The translations under genes and the position numbers were made by a program. The notes beneath the pieces are model-generated. The model made no database searches. It saw only the letters and a program-made list of their open reading frames with translations, and was not told the DNA's origin. This document shows, piece by piece, positions 34,661 to 44,048 of a stretch of 64,000 bases of DNA; the stretch's first letter is position 1, and the number at the start of each line of letters is the position of its first letter. The DNA is taken from assembly GCA_019356535.1 (NCBI GenBank), contig CP037918.1:806001-870000 (forward strand). The letters are read 5' to 3'. The DNA is from Chromatiaceae bacterium. Lineage in GTDB: Bacteria > Pseudomonadota > Gammaproteobacteria > Chromatiales > Chromatiaceae.

Positions 34661-35701
34661 ATGACTGGAGCCGATCGACTGGTGACCGCGCAGGCGGCCT
34701 CGGAAGACGCTGTCATCGACCGCGCTATCCGCCCGCGCACTCTGGCCGAGTACGTCGGTCAGCCGGCCGTGCGCGAGCAGATGGAGATCTTCATCCCTGC
34801 CGCGCGCGATCGTGGCGAGGCACTCGATCACGTGCTGATCTTCGGCCCGCCCGGCCTGGGCAAGACCACGCTGTCACATATCATCGCCAACGAGATGGGG
34901 GTCAACCTGCGCCAGACCTCTGGCCCGGTACTGGAGAAGCCAGGTGACCTGGCGGCTCTGCTCACCAACCTCGAGCCGCGTGACGTGCTGTTCATCGACG
35001 AGATCCATCGCCTGAGCCCGGTGGTCGAGGAGGTGCTCTATCCGGCGATGGAGGACTACCAGCTCGACATCATGATCGGCGAGGGGCCGGCGGCGCGCTC
35101 GATCAAGGTGGACCTGCCGCCCTTCACCCTGGTGGGCGCGACCACTCGTGCTGGCCTGCTGACCTCACCGCTGCGCGACCGCTTCGGCATCGTGCAGCGT
35201 CTCGAGTTCTATTCGGTGGAGGAGCTGGCGCACATCGTGCGCCGGTCCGCCGGTATCTTGGGCATGCAGATGGACCAGGCCGGGGCCTTCGAGATCGCCC
35301 GCCGCTCGCGCGGCACCCCGCGCATCGCCAACCGCCTGCTGAGACGGGTACGTGACTATGCGCAGGTGAAGACCGACGGCGTGGTCACCGCCGAGGTGGC
35401 GGATGCCGCGCTGGAGATGCTCAAGGTCGATCGCAACGGTTTCGACCACATGGACCGCCGCCTGCTGCGCGCGGTGATCGAGAAGTTCGATGGTGGCCCG
35501 GTGGGGCTGGACAACCTGGCGGCAGCCATCGGCGAGGAGCGCGGCACCCTCGAGGATGTGGTCGAGCCCTACCTGATCCAGCAGGGCTTCCTGATTCGTA
35601 CCCCGCGCGGGCGCCTGGCCACCCGTGCGGCCTGGACCCATTTCGGGCTGACGCCGCCACACCGTGACGAGCCGGTAGCACCCGATCTTTTCGACGAGTG
35701 A
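34661..35701 (+). CDS. ruvB: Holliday junction branch-migration ATPase RuvB
   Basis: This 346-residue AAA+ motor has the family start [15 protein letters not shown], Walker [11 protein letters not shown], Walker B FIDEIHRL, sensor 1 VGATTRAG and the C-terminal winged helix ending [17 protein letters not shown]. The length is normal. It is separated from ruvA by 154 bases with its own likely promoter, and its stop overlaps the ybgC start, so it may drive the tol cluster. Confidence 0.96.
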   Translation: MTGADRLVTAQAASEDAVIDRAIRPRTLAEYVGQPAVREQMEIFIPAARDRGEALDHVLIFGPPGLGKTTLSHIIANEMGVNLRQTSGPVLEKPGDLAALLTNLEPRDVLFIDEIHRLSPVVEEVLYPAMEDYQLDIMIGEGPAARSIKVDLPPFTLVGATTRAGLLTSPLRDRFGIVQRLEFYSVEELAHIVRRSAGILGMQMDQAGAFEIARRSRGTPRIANRLLRRVRDYAQVKTDGVVTAEVADAALEMLKVDRNGFDHMDRRLLRAVIEKFDGGPVGLDNLAAAIGEERGTLEDVVEPYLIQQGFLIRTPRGRLATRAAWTHFGLTPPHRDEPVAPDLFDE

Positions 35702-36153
35702 ACTTGTTCGTGGGCGAGATATCTGAGAAGGGAAACGAGGACAGCCGGTTTGTCTGGCCGGTGCGCGTCTATTACGAGGACACCGATGCCGGTGGGGTGG
35801 TGTACTACGCCAACTACCTGCGCTTTCTCGAGCGGGCACGTACCGAGTGGCTGCGTCACCTCGGCTTCGAGCAGGACGCCCTGATGCGCGACCCGGGCGT
35901 GCTGTTCGCGGTGCGCCGGGTCGAGCTGGACTACCTGCTGCCGGCCCGCTTCAACGACCGGCTCGAGGTGCACAGCCGTATCGCGCGACTGGCCGGGGCC
36001 AGCCTGGACTTTGCGCAGACGGTGGTGCGCCTGGATGATGGCGCCGAGCTGTGCCGGGGGGTGGTGCGGGTGGCCTGTTTGCGTGCGGACGATCTGCGCC
36101 CGGCGCGCCTGCCCGCAGCGATCAAGAGACGACTGACAACACGAGAAGACTGA
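35698..36153 (+). CDS. ybgC: Tol-Pal-associated acyl-CoA thioesterase YbgC
   Basis: This 151-residue hot-dog-fold thioesterase has the active-site segment [29 protein letters not shown], with the catalytic Asp in EDTDAGG. The start taken is the GTG at 35698 overlapping the ruvB stop; a second GTG at 35710 is possible. It heads ybgC-tolQ-tolR-tolA-tolB-pal-cpoB as in other gammaproteobacteria. Confidence 0.93.
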   Translation: MNLFVGEISEKGNEDSRFVWPVRVYYEDTDAGGVVYYANYLRFLERARTEWLRHLGFEQDALMRDPGVLFAVRRVELDYLLPARFNDRLEVHSRIARLAGASLDFAQTVVRLDDGAELCRGVVRVACLRADDLRPARLPAAIKRRLTTRED

Positions 36154-36157
36154 TTCC

Positions 36158-36850
36158 ATGCCGACCGCCAGTGCCGATCTTTCCTTTCTCACGCTGATCC
36201 TCAACGCCAGCCCGCTGGTGCAACTGGTGATGGCCTCGCTGATTCTGGCCTCGCTGCTGTCCTGGACGGTGATCTTCGATCGCTCGCGGGTGCTGAAGAA
36301 GGCACGGCGCGAGGCCGAGGAGTTCGAGGAGCGTTTCTGGTCTGGCGGTGACCTGGGCGAGCTGTATCGCCGCCTGGGGCATGAAGACCTGAGCGGCGAG
36401 GCGGCCATCTTCCATGCCGGCTTCCGCGAGTTCGCGCGCCTGCGCGAGAACCCGGCGGTGGAGCCCATGGCTCTGGTCGAGGGCGCACGGCGGGCCATGA
36501 AGGTGGCCATGAGCCGCGAGCTCGACCAGCTGGAACGTCACCTGTCCTTTCTGGCTACGGTCGGTTCGACCAGCCCCTATGTCGGCCTGTTCGGCACCGT
36601 CTGGGGCATCATGAATGCCTTTCATGCGCTCGGCAATGTCAAGCAGGCTACGCTCAATCTGGTGGCCCCGGGCATCGCCGAGGCACTGATCGCCACCGCC
36701 ATGGGCCTGTTCGCCGCCATCCCGGCCGTGGTCGCCTACAACAAGTACGCCAACATGGTGCAGCGTCTGGAGAACCGTTACGACGACTTCGTCGAGGAGT
36801 TCTCGAACATTCTGCAACGCCAGGCCCATGTCCGCGTGAAGCGCCGCTGA
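36158..36850 (+). CDS. tolQ: Tol-Pal system motor protein TolQ
   Basis: This 230-residue inner-membrane protein is homologous to MotA/ExbB. It has three membrane segments: around residues 15-35, and two C-terminal ones containing ATVGSTSPYVGLFGTVWGIM and IAEALIATAMGLFAAIPAVVAYN. With TolR it uses the proton gradient to energise TolA for outer-membrane constriction at division. The length matches E. coli TolQ. Confidence 0.96.
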   Translation: MPTASADLSFLTLILNASPLVQLVMASLILASLLSWTVIFDRSRVLKKARREAEEFEERFWSGGDLGELYRRLGHEDLSGEAAIFHAGFREFARLRENPAVEPMALVEGARRAMKVAMSRELDQLERHLSFLATVGSTSPYVGLFGTVWGIMNAFHALGNVKQATLNLVAPGIAEALIATAMGLFAAIPAVVAYNKYANMVQRLENRYDDFVEEFSNILQRQAHVRVKRR

Positions 36851-36857
36851 GGAAGTC

Positions 36858-37277
<420 letters not shown>

Positions 37278-37283
37278 ACCGAG

Positions 37284-38288
37284 ATGCTGGATATCGTTCG
37301 CCGTAACCCGCTGGCCTTCCTCGTCGCGGCCCTGCTGCATCTGTTGCTGGTCGCCCTGCTGGTGGTCGGCGTGGACTGGCGCGAAAAACCCAAGCCCCTG
37401 GCCTCGGACGCCAAGGTGGTGCAGGCGCGGGTGATCGACGAGCGCCGCGTGCAGGAGGAAATGAAAAGGCTCGAAGCGCAGGCCGAACGCAAGCGGCGCG
37501 CGGCCGAGGCGGCGCGCCGCAAGGAACAACAGCGCCTGGCCGAGCTGAAGAAACGTCGCGAGGCCGAGAAGCGTCGCCTCGCGCGCCTGGAGAAGGAACG
37601 CAAGGCACGAGAGAAGGCGGCCGCCGAGGCCAGGCGTCGTGCCGAGGCCGAGAAACGTCGGCTGGCCGAACTCAAGCGCAAGGAAGAGGCCCTGCGCAAG
37701 CGTCAGGAGGCGGAGAAACGCCGCCTGGCCGAACTGCAGAAGAAACGTCGCGCCGAGGCAGAAAAGAAGCGCAAGGCCGAGGAGGCCCGCCGCAAGGCGG
37801 AGGCGGAGAAGAAGCGACGCGCCGAGGAGGCCCGCCGCAGGGCGGAGGCCGAGAAGAAGCGCAAGGCTGAAGAGGCCCGTCGCCGTGCCGAGGCCGAGAA
37901 GAAACGCAAGGCCGAAGAGGCCCGGCGTCGCGCCGAGGCCGAGGCGCGTGAGCGGGAACTCCAGGCCCAGTTCGAGGCCGAACGGAGGGCGAGCGAGGCG
38001 GCGCGCATCATGCGCCTCATCCAGGACAAGGTGGCGCGCAACTGGAACCCGCCTCCGGGGACGCTGGACAAGGGGCTGAAGTGCAAGGTCCATGTGCGCC
38101 TGGGGCCGTCCGGTTCGGTATTGGCGGTCAGTGTGGTGGAATCCAGCGGCCACCCGGCTTTCGACCGTTCGGTGGAGGCGGCGGTGTGGAAGAGCCGGCG
38201 CCTGCCCATGCCCGACGATCCGGCACTGCGCTCGCGCAACGAGTTTCGTAATCACACCTTCATATTCGATCCGTCCAGGAACCCATGA
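37284..38288 (+). CDS. tolA: Tol-Pal system protein TolA
   Basis: This 334-residue protein spans the periplasm: a membrane anchor near residues 9-31, a long Lys/Arg/Glu/Ala helix (about 50-235), and a C-terminal TolA/TonB-like domain (ARIMRLIQDKVARNWNPP to the end) that contacts Pal and TolB. The helix includes four 15-residue tandem repeats (164-223). It is shorter than E. coli TolA (421), mainly in the helix. Confidence 0.93.
   Translation: MLDIVRRNPLAFLVAALLHLLLVALLVVGVDWREKPKPLASDAKVVQARVIDERRVQEEMKRLEAQAERKRRAAEAARRKEQQRLAELKKRREAEKRRLARLEKERKAREKAAAEARRRAEAEKRRLAELKRKEEALRKRQEAEKRRLAELQKKRRAEAEKKRKAEEARRKAEAEKKRRAEEARRRAEAEKKRKAEEARRRAEAEKKRKAEEARRRAEAEARERELQAQFEAERRASEAARIMRLIQDKVARNWNPPPGTLDKGLKCKVHVRLGPSGSVLAVSVVESSGHPAFDRSVEAAVWKSRRLPMPDDPALRSRNEFRNHTFIFDPSRNP
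37773..37952 (+). repeat. Four 45-bp tandem repeats in tolA
   Basis: They encode four copies of a 15-residue unit of the form KAEEARRRAEAEKKR (residues 164-223). The spacing preserves the coiled helix, so copy number may vary between strains without loss of frame. Confidence 0.85.
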
Positions 38289-39589
38289 TGAGACACCTGA
38301 AGCTGATGATCCTGAGCCTGGTGGCTTTGCTCGGCAGCCTGTCGGCGCACGCCCTCGAGATCGAGATCACCGAGGGCGTGGAAGGGGCCTTGCCGATCGC
38401 CATCGTGCCCTTTGCCTATCGGGGGGCTGGCAACCCGCCGACGCAGGACGTGGCGGCCATCGTCACGGCCGACCTGGCGCGCAGTGGCCGTTTCAAGCCC
38501 CTGCCGCTGGCCGATATGCTGGCGCGGCCGAGCACGCCCGATGCGGTGGATTTTCGTGACTGGCGGGCAGTGAACGTCGAGAACCTGGTGATCGGCGAGA
38601 TCGAGCCCAATGGGCCGCGTGGTTACCTGGTGAAGTTCCGCCTGTTCGACGTGTTCCGTGGTGGCCAGATCACCGGGTTCAGTTTCCCTACCACCCAGAA
38701 CGACCTGCGTTCCACCGCGCATCGCATCGCCGACCTGATCTACGAAGAGCTGATCGGCGAGCGCGGGGCCTTCGACACGCGCATTGCCTACATCACCTCG
38801 GTGCGAGACCGCCAGGGGCGCGAGCGGGTACATCTGAAAATATCCGATGCCGATGGTTACAATCCGCAGACCATCGTCGCTTCCGACGAGCCGCTGATGT
38901 CACCGGCCTGGTCACCGGACGGGCGGCGCATCGCCTATGTTTCCTTCGAGAAGCACCGGCCTTCGGTTTGGGTACAGGACGTGTTGACTGGCAAGCGCGA
39001 GCGGATCACCTCGTACAAGGGGATCAACGGGGCACCGGCCTGGTCGCCGGACGGGCGCCGCCTGGCACTCACCCTGTCCAAGGACGGCAACCCGGACATC
39101 TACATCTTCGATTTGCGCCGGCGCAGCCTGCGCAAGCTCACACATCACTGGGCCATCGACACGGAACCGGCCTGGTCGCCGGACGGCAAGAGCATCGTGT
39201 TCACTTCCGATCGTGGCGGCACGCCGCAGATCTACCGGGTGCCGGTCTCCGGCGGTGAGCCTGAGCGCATCACCTTCGAGGGCAATTACAATGCGCGTGC
39301 CTCCTGGGCGCCGGACGGGCGATATTTGACGCTGGTCACACGGGTGAACGGAAACTTTCGCATTGGGCTGCTGGATATGGAGAATGGCGACCTGCAGGTG
39401 CTCAGCCGGGGCGATCTGGACGAGTCACCGAGTTTCGCGCCCAATGGTAGCATGATAATTTACGCCGGCAGGGACGGCGGTCGGGGCGTACTCTGGGCCG
39501 TATCCACCGATGGACGGGTTAGACAGCGCCTGGCAACGCAGGTGGGGGATGTACGGGAGCCCGCCTGGTCGCCCTATCACCAACAATGA
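38285..39589 (+). CDS. tolB: Tol-Pal system beta-propeller protein TolB
   Basis: This 434-residue periplasmic protein has a signal peptide ending at SAHA, an N-terminal alpha/beta domain, and a six-bladed propeller with repeated blades such as SPAWSPDGRRIAYVSF, GAPAWSPDGRRLALTL and EPAWSPDGKSIVFTSD. Its start overlaps the tolA stop. It binds Pal and the TolA tail. Confidence 0.95.
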   Translation: MMRHLKLMILSLVALLGSLSAHALEIEITEGVEGALPIAIVPFAYRGAGNPPTQDVAAIVTADLARSGRFKPLPLADMLARPSTPDAVDFRDWRAVNVENLVIGEIEPNGPRGYLVKFRLFDVFRGGQITGFSFPTTQNDLRSTAHRIADLIYEELIGERGAFDTRIAYITSVRDRQGRERVHLKISDADGYNPQTIVASDEPLMSPAWSPDGRRIAYVSFEKHRPSVWVQDVLTGKRERITSYKGINGAPAWSPDGRRLALTLSKDGNPDIYIFDLRRRSLRKLTHHWAIDTEPAWSPDGKSIVFTSDRGGTPQIYRVPVSGGEPERITFEGNYNARASWAPDGRYLTLVTRVNGNFRIGLLDMENGDLQVLSRGDLDESPSFAPNGSMIIYAGRDGGRGVLWAVSTDGRVRQRLATQVGDVREPAWSPYHQQ

Positions 39590-39607
39590 ATCATCACCAA
39601 CAATGAA
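39576..39607 (+). repeat. 15-bp duplication across the tolB stop
   Basis: ATCACCAACAATGAA occurs at 39576-39590 and again at 39593-39607. The first copy encodes the last TolB residues and the stop; the second makes a decoy ATG (39603) in front of the true pal start. Confidence 0.85.
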
Positions 39608-39620
39608 GAGGATCCGATCG

Positions 39621-40154
39621 ATGAACACGAAACGTCTGAGCTGGCTGGCCATGGTCGCGGCTGCCCTGCTGTTTGCAGGCTGTTCCAGTACCGGGACACG
39701 GGAAGAAGGCGCCGCGGCGTCCGACAAGGCAGGCGCCCAGGTCGTCGAGGGTGGCGACGCGCAGACTGCCGGTGCAGCCCAGGGGGGGGGCTGGCAGGGC
39801 AACCCACTGGAGGATCCCAACAGCCTGTTGTCCAAGCGCAAGGTCTATTTCGATTTCGACAAGAGCAACATCAAGCCCGAGTACGTCGAGGTGCTGCGCG
39901 CACATGCCGAGTATCTGGCGTCGCATCCGCTGGTCAAGGTGACTATCGAGGGGCACTGTGACGAGCGTGGCTCGCGCGAGTACAACATTGGGCTGGGCGA
40001 GCGCCGTGCCAATGCAGTGAAGCGCTTTCTCGAGGCCGAGGGGGTCGATCCGGCGCAGCTGAACACCATCAGCTACGGTGAGGAGCGTCCCGAGGCGCTG
40101 GGGCACAACGAGGCGGCCTGGTCGAAGAACCGCCGCGCAGTGCTTGTCTACTGA
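39621..40154 (+). CDS. pal: Peptidoglycan-associated lipoprotein Pal
   Basis: This 177-residue outer-membrane lipoprotein has a signal peptide with lipobox LLFAGC and a C-terminal OmpA-like domain with VYFDFDKSNIKPEY and EGHCDERGSREYNIGLGERRANAVKRFL, which includes the Asp and Arg that bind diaminopimelate. I take the ATG at 39621, seven to eight bases after AGAGGA, over the ATG at 39603 created by the duplication. Confidence 0.95.
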   Translation: MNTKRLSWLAMVAAALLFAGCSSTGTREEGAAASDKAGAQVVEGGDAQTAGAAQGGGWQGNPLEDPNSLLSKRKVYFDFDKSNIKPEYVEVLRAHAEYLASHPLVKVTIEGHCDERGSREYNIGLGERRANAVKRFLEAEGVDPAQLNTISYGEERPEALGHNEAAWSKNRRAVLVY

Positions 40155-40158
40155 AACG

Positions 40159-40938
40159 ATGCGCCAGCGCGCTGTTGTGATGGTGGGCCTGCTGGCGGTG
40201 TTGCCGTCGGCAGGGCTTTCTGCCCCCCAGGCTGCGGGGGTGGCCCTGGAGCAGCGCGTCGAGCGGCTGGAGCGCCGTGCCGCGCGTATCACCGAGCTGA
40301 CGCTGGCGGTGGATGCCTTGCGCCAGGAGAACAGCCGGCTGCGGGGCGAGATGGAGCGCCTGCAGCACGAGCTGCAGCAGTTGCGGCGTCAACAGCGCGA
40401 TCTGTACCTGGATATCGATCAGCGATTGTCCCGTTTGCAGGCACGGCCACCGGCGCCGCCGGCGGTGATGGGTGATGCTGCCGAGGGGGGGGCTCCCACC
40501 GGAGACGCCGGCGAAGGCGAGCCTCCTGCACCGGCCGCGTTCGATCCGCAGCGGGTCCAGGCCGAGTACCAGGCAGCCTATGCCCTGCTCAGCCCGCGCG
40601 AGCGGCGCTATGCCGAGGCAGCAGCGGCCTTCAGCGAGTTTTTGAAGAAGTACCCGCAGGCACCGCTGGCAGCGAATGCCCGTTACTGGCTGGGCGAGGC
40701 CTACTATGTCTCGCAGAAGAACGCCGAGGCGAAGGCGGCCTTTCAGGCTCTGATCGATCAGCACCCCGACAGCGCCAAGGTGCCGGGGGCGCTGTACAAG
40801 ATAGGGCGTATCCTGGCGGCCGAGGGCGATACCGAGGGGGCGCGCAAGACGTTCAAACAGCTGATTGCGCGTTATCCCGATTCGCCGGCGGCCAACCTGG
40901 CGCGCGAGCAGCTCAAGAAGCTCGCATCCCGCAACTGA
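40159..40938 (+). CDS. cpoB: Cell division coordinator CpoB (YbgF)
   Basis: This 259-residue periplasmic protein has a signal peptide ending near LSAPQA, an N-terminal coiled coil (about 30-95) used for trimerisation and TolA contact, a Gly/Pro/Ala linker, and three C-terminal TPRs (AEAAAAFSEFLKKYPQAPLA onwards). It couples Tol to PBP1B during division. It starts four bases after pal. Confidence 0.92.
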   Translation: MRQRAVVMVGLLAVLPSAGLSAPQAAGVALEQRVERLERRAARITELTLAVDALRQENSRLRGEMERLQHELQQLRRQQRDLYLDIDQRLSRLQARPPAPPAVMGDAAEGGAPTGDAGEGEPPAPAAFDPQRVQAEYQAAYALLSPRERRYAEAAAAFSEFLKKYPQAPLAANARYWLGEAYYVSQKNAEAKAAFQALIDQHPDSAKVPGALYKIGRILAAEGDTEGARKTFKQLIARYPDSPAANLAREQLKKLASRN

Positions 40939-40957
40939 GGCGCTCCTGCTCGCCTGC

Positions 40958-41599
40958 ATGAATTCGCTGCGCATCACCGAGATCTTCCATTCCCTGCAGG
41001 GTGAGGCACGCGATGTCGGCCGGCCCACGGTGTTCGTGCGCCTGAGTGGCTGCCCCTTGCGTTGTACCTGGTGCGATACCACCTACTCCTTCAAGGCCGG
41101 AGAGGCGCTGTCGCTCGATACCATCCTGCAACGGGTGGCCGCCTTCGATACGCGCCATGTCTGTGTCACAGGGGGAGAGCCGCTGGCGCAGAAGGGCTGC
41201 CTGGCGTTGCTCGAGCGCCTGTGTGATGCCGGTCATGCGGTCTCGCTGGAGACCAGTGGTGCCCTGGACATCGGCGGGGTCGATGCGCGTGTGACGCGGG
41301 TGATGGATCTCAAGACCCCTTCGTCCGGCGAGCAGGCGCGCAACCGCTGGGAGAACATCGCGCTGCTGCGGCCGCAGGACCAGGTCAAGTTTGTGATTGC
41401 CGACGAACACGACTACCGCTGGAGTTGCGAGCAGCTCGAGTCGCATGCCCTGGTCGATCGCTGCGAGGTGCTGTTCTCGCCGGTGGCCGGTCGGCTGGCC
41501 CCACGCGAACTGGCCGAGTGGATCCTGCGCGATCGCCTGCCGGTGCGTTTTCAGATCCAGTTGCACAAGTACCTGTGGGGAGAGGAGGCCGGGCGATGA
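40958..41599 (+). CDS. queE: 7-carboxy-7-deazaguanine synthase QueE
   Basis: This 213-residue radical SAM enzyme in queuosine biosynthesis turns carboxytetrahydropterin into carboxydeazaguanine. The cluster motif is the standard CX3CX2C (CPLRCTWC, about residues 31-38), preceded by [21 protein letters not shown], and followed by the SAM-binding [11 protein letters not shown]. The ATG at 40958 gives the canonical N-terminus. It lies 19 bases after cpoB and overlaps queC by four bases. Confidence 0.94.
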   Translation: MNSLRITEIFHSLQGEARDVGRPTVFVRLSGCPLRCTWCDTTYSFKAGEALSLDTILQRVAAFDTRHVCVTGGEPLAQKGCLALLERLCDAGHAVSLETSGALDIGGVDARVTRVMDLKTPSSGEQARNRWENIALLRPQDQVKFVIADEHDYRWSCEQLESHALVDRCEVLFSPVAGRLAPRELAEWILRDRLPVRFQIQLHKYLWGEEAGR

Positions 41600-42276
41600 A
41601 CGAACAGCCGAAGGCCGTGGTGCTGCTCTCGGGCGGGTTGGATTCGGCCACCGTGCTGGCCATCGCGCGTGAGCGGGGGTTCGCCTGCCATGCGCTCAGC
41701 TTCGACTACGGGCAGCGGCACGCCGCCGAGCTGAATGCCGCGCGCCGGCTGGCCTCCGCGCTGGGTGTGGTCGAGCACAAGGTGCTGCCCTTGTCGCTGG
41801 ACGCCATCGGCGGCTCGGCGCTCACCGATCAGGCCATCGCGGTGCCTGAAGAGGGAGGGGAAGGTATCCCCGTGACCTACGTGCCGGCGCGTAACACGGT
41901 GTTCCTGTCCCTCGCCCTGGGCTGGGCCGAGGTGCTGGGCGCACGCGACCTGTTCGTGGGCGTGAATGCCGTGGACTATTCCGGCTATCCTGACTGCCGC
42001 CCCGAGTTCATCGCGGCCTTCGAACAACTGGCCAACCTGGCGACGCGTGCTGGGGTGGAGGGAGAGCGTTTCCGCGTCCACGCGCCGCTGATCGAGATGC
42101 GCAAGGCCGAGATCATTCGTACCGGCAGTCGCCTGGGCGTGGACTATGGCTTGACCATCTCCTGCTACCAGGCTGATGCCGAGGGCCGGGCCTGCGGCCG
42201 TTGTGATTCCTGTCGTTTTCGCGCCCAGGGCTTCGCCGAAGCCGGGGTGCCCGATCCCACGCCCTACCAGGATTGA
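41596..42276 (+). CDS. queC: 7-cyano-7-deazaguanine synthase QueC
   Basis: This 226-residue ATP-dependent enzyme forms preQ0. The PP-loop [15 protein letters not shown] is near the N-terminus, FDYGQRH follows, and a C-terminal zinc site is built by Cys in SCYQAD and [15 protein letters not shown]. It is coupled to queE. queD and queF are not in the window. Confidence 0.95.
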   Translation: MNEQPKAVVLLSGGLDSATVLAIARERGFACHALSFDYGQRHAAELNAARRLASALGVVEHKVLPLSLDAIGGSALTDQAIAVPEEGGEGIPVTYVPARNTVFLSLALGWAEVLGARDLFVGVNAVDYSGYPDCRPEFIAAFEQLANLATRAGVEGERFRVHAPLIEMRKAEIIRTGSRLGVDYGLTISCYQADAEGRACGRCDSCRFRAQGFAEAGVPDPTPYQD

Positions 42277-42413
42277 TCCCCGCCGCCCGAACGGCGCGCA
42301 AATTGCTCTGTGTTATCCGGCTGCAGGCCACCAGCGGTCGTGCAGGAATATTCTGCGCAGCCAGGACGTCTGTCACCCTGTGGAATCCCGAATAACCAGC
42401 CGGAGAGAGTGAC

Positions 42414-43679
42414 ATGCAGTTCGAGAGTTTTGTCGAGGCCCACCAGGCATTGTTGCTGGGCGCCTTCCTGATTGCCCTGGTGATGGGCGCGGTGGTCAAC
42501 AAGACCAACTTCTGCACCATGGGTGCGGTGTCGGATTTCGTGAACATGGGTGATACCGGACGTCTGCGCGCCTGGTTGTTCGCCATCGCGGTGGCGGTGC
42601 TGGGCGTGAGCGTCCTGGAATATGTCGGGCTGGTGAACCCTGACGAGGCCTTCCCGCCGTACCGCGGCAGCCTCCTGCTGCTTGCCGAGAATGTCCTCGG
42701 CGGTCTGATGTTCGGCGTCGGCATGACGCTGGCCTCTGGCTGTGGCAACAAGACCCTGATCCGTATCGGTGGCGGTAACCTGAAGTCCATCGTGGTGTTC
42801 GCCATCATTGCGGTGATCGCCTATTTCATGATCAACCCCTTCCCGGGTTCCGACCAGACCCTGATGAGTGTGCTGTTCTACGACTGGATCCGCCCGCTGT
42901 CGGTGGACATGGGCGCACACCAGGACCTGGGTACCGTGCTGGCCGGTGAGGAGAACGCGGTGATGGGGCGTCTGGTGATCGGCCTGTTGCTGGGCGTGGC
43001 CCTGCTGGTGTTCACGCTCAAGTCGAGCGACTTCCGTGGCAACCGTGATCACCTGCTGGGCGGGCTGGTAGTCGGCTTGGCGGTGCTGGGGGCCTGGTAT
43101 GTCTCCAGTAATATCTTCATCGATGCCGACGGCGAGGTGGTCAGTCTGAGCGAATACTACGAGCAATGGGACATGCTGGCCGATTCCGACGAGGGCAAGC
43201 CGGCCGCCGGCCGCCCGCTGTCGCCGCAGTCCTATACCTTCATCAACCCCATGGGGCAGACCTTCGGCTACTTCAGCTCCGGTCTGCAATCCAGCCTGCT
43301 GACCTTTGGTGTGGTGGCCGTGTTCGGTGTGGTGCTGGGTTCGCTGCTGTATGCGCTGATCAGCCGCAGCTTCCGCATCGAGTGGTTCAGCTCGCTGGCC
43401 GATGTGCGCAACCACGTGGTCGGTGCCGTGCTCATGGGCTTTGGTGGCGTGCTGGGCATGGGTTGCACCATCGGTCAGGCGATCACCGGGGTATCGACCC
43501 TGGCGATCGGCTCCCTGCTCACCTTTGGCGCCATCTTCCTGGGCTCGGCGCTGACCATGAAGGTGCAGTACTACAAGATGGTCTACGAGAGCGAGGCGAC
43601 CTTCCACAAGGCCTTGATCACCGCCTTGGTCGATCTCAGGCTGCTGCCATCGGGCCTGCGGCAACTGGAGGCCATTTGA
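42414..43679 (+). CDS. YeeE/YedE-family transporter (thiosulfate uptake type)
   Basis: This 421-residue inner-membrane protein has about ten hydrophobic segments. The three Cys motifs of this family are present: NKTNFCTMGAV near residue 35, LASGCGNKTLIRIGGGN near 105, and GMGCTIGQAITGVS near 350. In TsuA these conserved cysteines relay thiosulfate through the membrane. A long periplasmic or cytoplasmic loop (about 225-265) separates the halves. In an organism with sox genes a role in thiosulfate or sulfur uptake is plausible. It stands alone, 77 bases before tRNA-Lys. Confidence 0.85.
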   Translation: MQFESFVEAHQALLLGAFLIALVMGAVVNKTNFCTMGAVSDFVNMGDTGRLRAWLFAIAVAVLGVSVLEYVGLVNPDEAFPPYRGSLLLLAENVLGGLMFGVGMTLASGCGNKTLIRIGGGNLKSIVVFAIIAVIAYFMINPFPGSDQTLMSVLFYDWIRPLSVDMGAHQDLGTVLAGEENAVMGRLVIGLLLGVALLVFTLKSSDFRGNRDHLLGGLVVGLAVLGAWYVSSNIFIDADGEVVSLSEYYEQWDMLADSDEGKPAAGRPLSPQSYTFINPMGQTFGYFSSGLQSSLLTFGVVAVFGVVLGSLLYALISRSFRIEWFSSLADVRNHVVGAVLMGFGGVLGMGCTIGQAITGVSTLAIGSLLTFGAIFLGSALTMKVQYYKMVYESEATFHKALITALVDLRLLPSGLRQLEAI

Positions 43680-43693
43680 GCCTCAAAGGGGGG

Positions 43694-43721
43694 TTGAGCC
43701 TGAACGCGGCTTCGGTATAAT
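43694..43721 (+). promoter_or_regulatory. Strong promoter of tRNA-Lys
   Basis: TTGAGC and a perfect TATAAT are 16 bases apart, with a GC-rich discriminator (GCGCGC) typical of stringently controlled tRNA promoters. It starts 14 bases after the preceding gene. Confidence 0.8.
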
Positions 43722-43756
43722 GCGCGCTTCCTGGCGCGGTCGAGGCCGCGAACCGA

Positions 43757-43832
43757 GGGTCGTTAGCTCAGTCGGTAGAGCAGCTGACTTTTAATCAGTT
43801 GGTCGCAGGTTCGAATCCTGCACGACCCACCA
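43757..43832 (+). tRNA. tRNA-Lys (anticodon UUU)
   Basis: This 76-base tRNA has acceptor arms GGGTCGT and ACGACCC, the D-arm box TAGCTCAGTCGGTAGAGC, the T-arm GGTTCGAATCC and an encoded CCA. The anticodon TTT is at 43790-43792. The sequence is almost that of the E. coli tRNA-Lys. Confidence 0.98.
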
Positions 43833-43840
43833 TATCGATC

Positions 43841-43880
43841 AACGGCTCGCGTCATCTACGGCGCGAGCCGTTTTCTTTTG
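43841..43880 (+). terminator. Rho-independent terminator of tRNA-Lys
   Basis: AACGGCTCGCG and CGCGAGCCGTT form an 11-bp stem with a ten-base loop, followed by TTCTTTT. Confidence 0.9.
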
Positions 43881-43970
43881 GTCTCGGATTGGCGATCGGG
43901 CCACGTGTTTCCGTTACCATCCGATCGCTTGCGGGTATCATCGGCTGCCTCTTGTAGCGAAGCGTATCTC

Positions 43971-44048
43971 ATGAGTGAGTCTCCCTTCTTCGACGAAGCG
44001 GCCCGGCAAGGCGGCCTGTTGTTGCGATGCTGTCCTGAGGCCACATGA
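43971..44048 (+). CDS. Possible 25-residue leader peptide overlapping the pabB start
   Basis: The frame reads MSESPFFDEAARQGG and ends LLLRCCPEAT; its TGA overlaps the pabB ATG (ATGA), the arrangement used for translational coupling. No strong ribosome site precedes it. It has no Trp or aromatic-residue run of an attenuator. It may be a coupling peptide or a chance frame. Confidence 0.3.
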   Translation: MSESPFFDEAARQGGLLLRCCPEAT

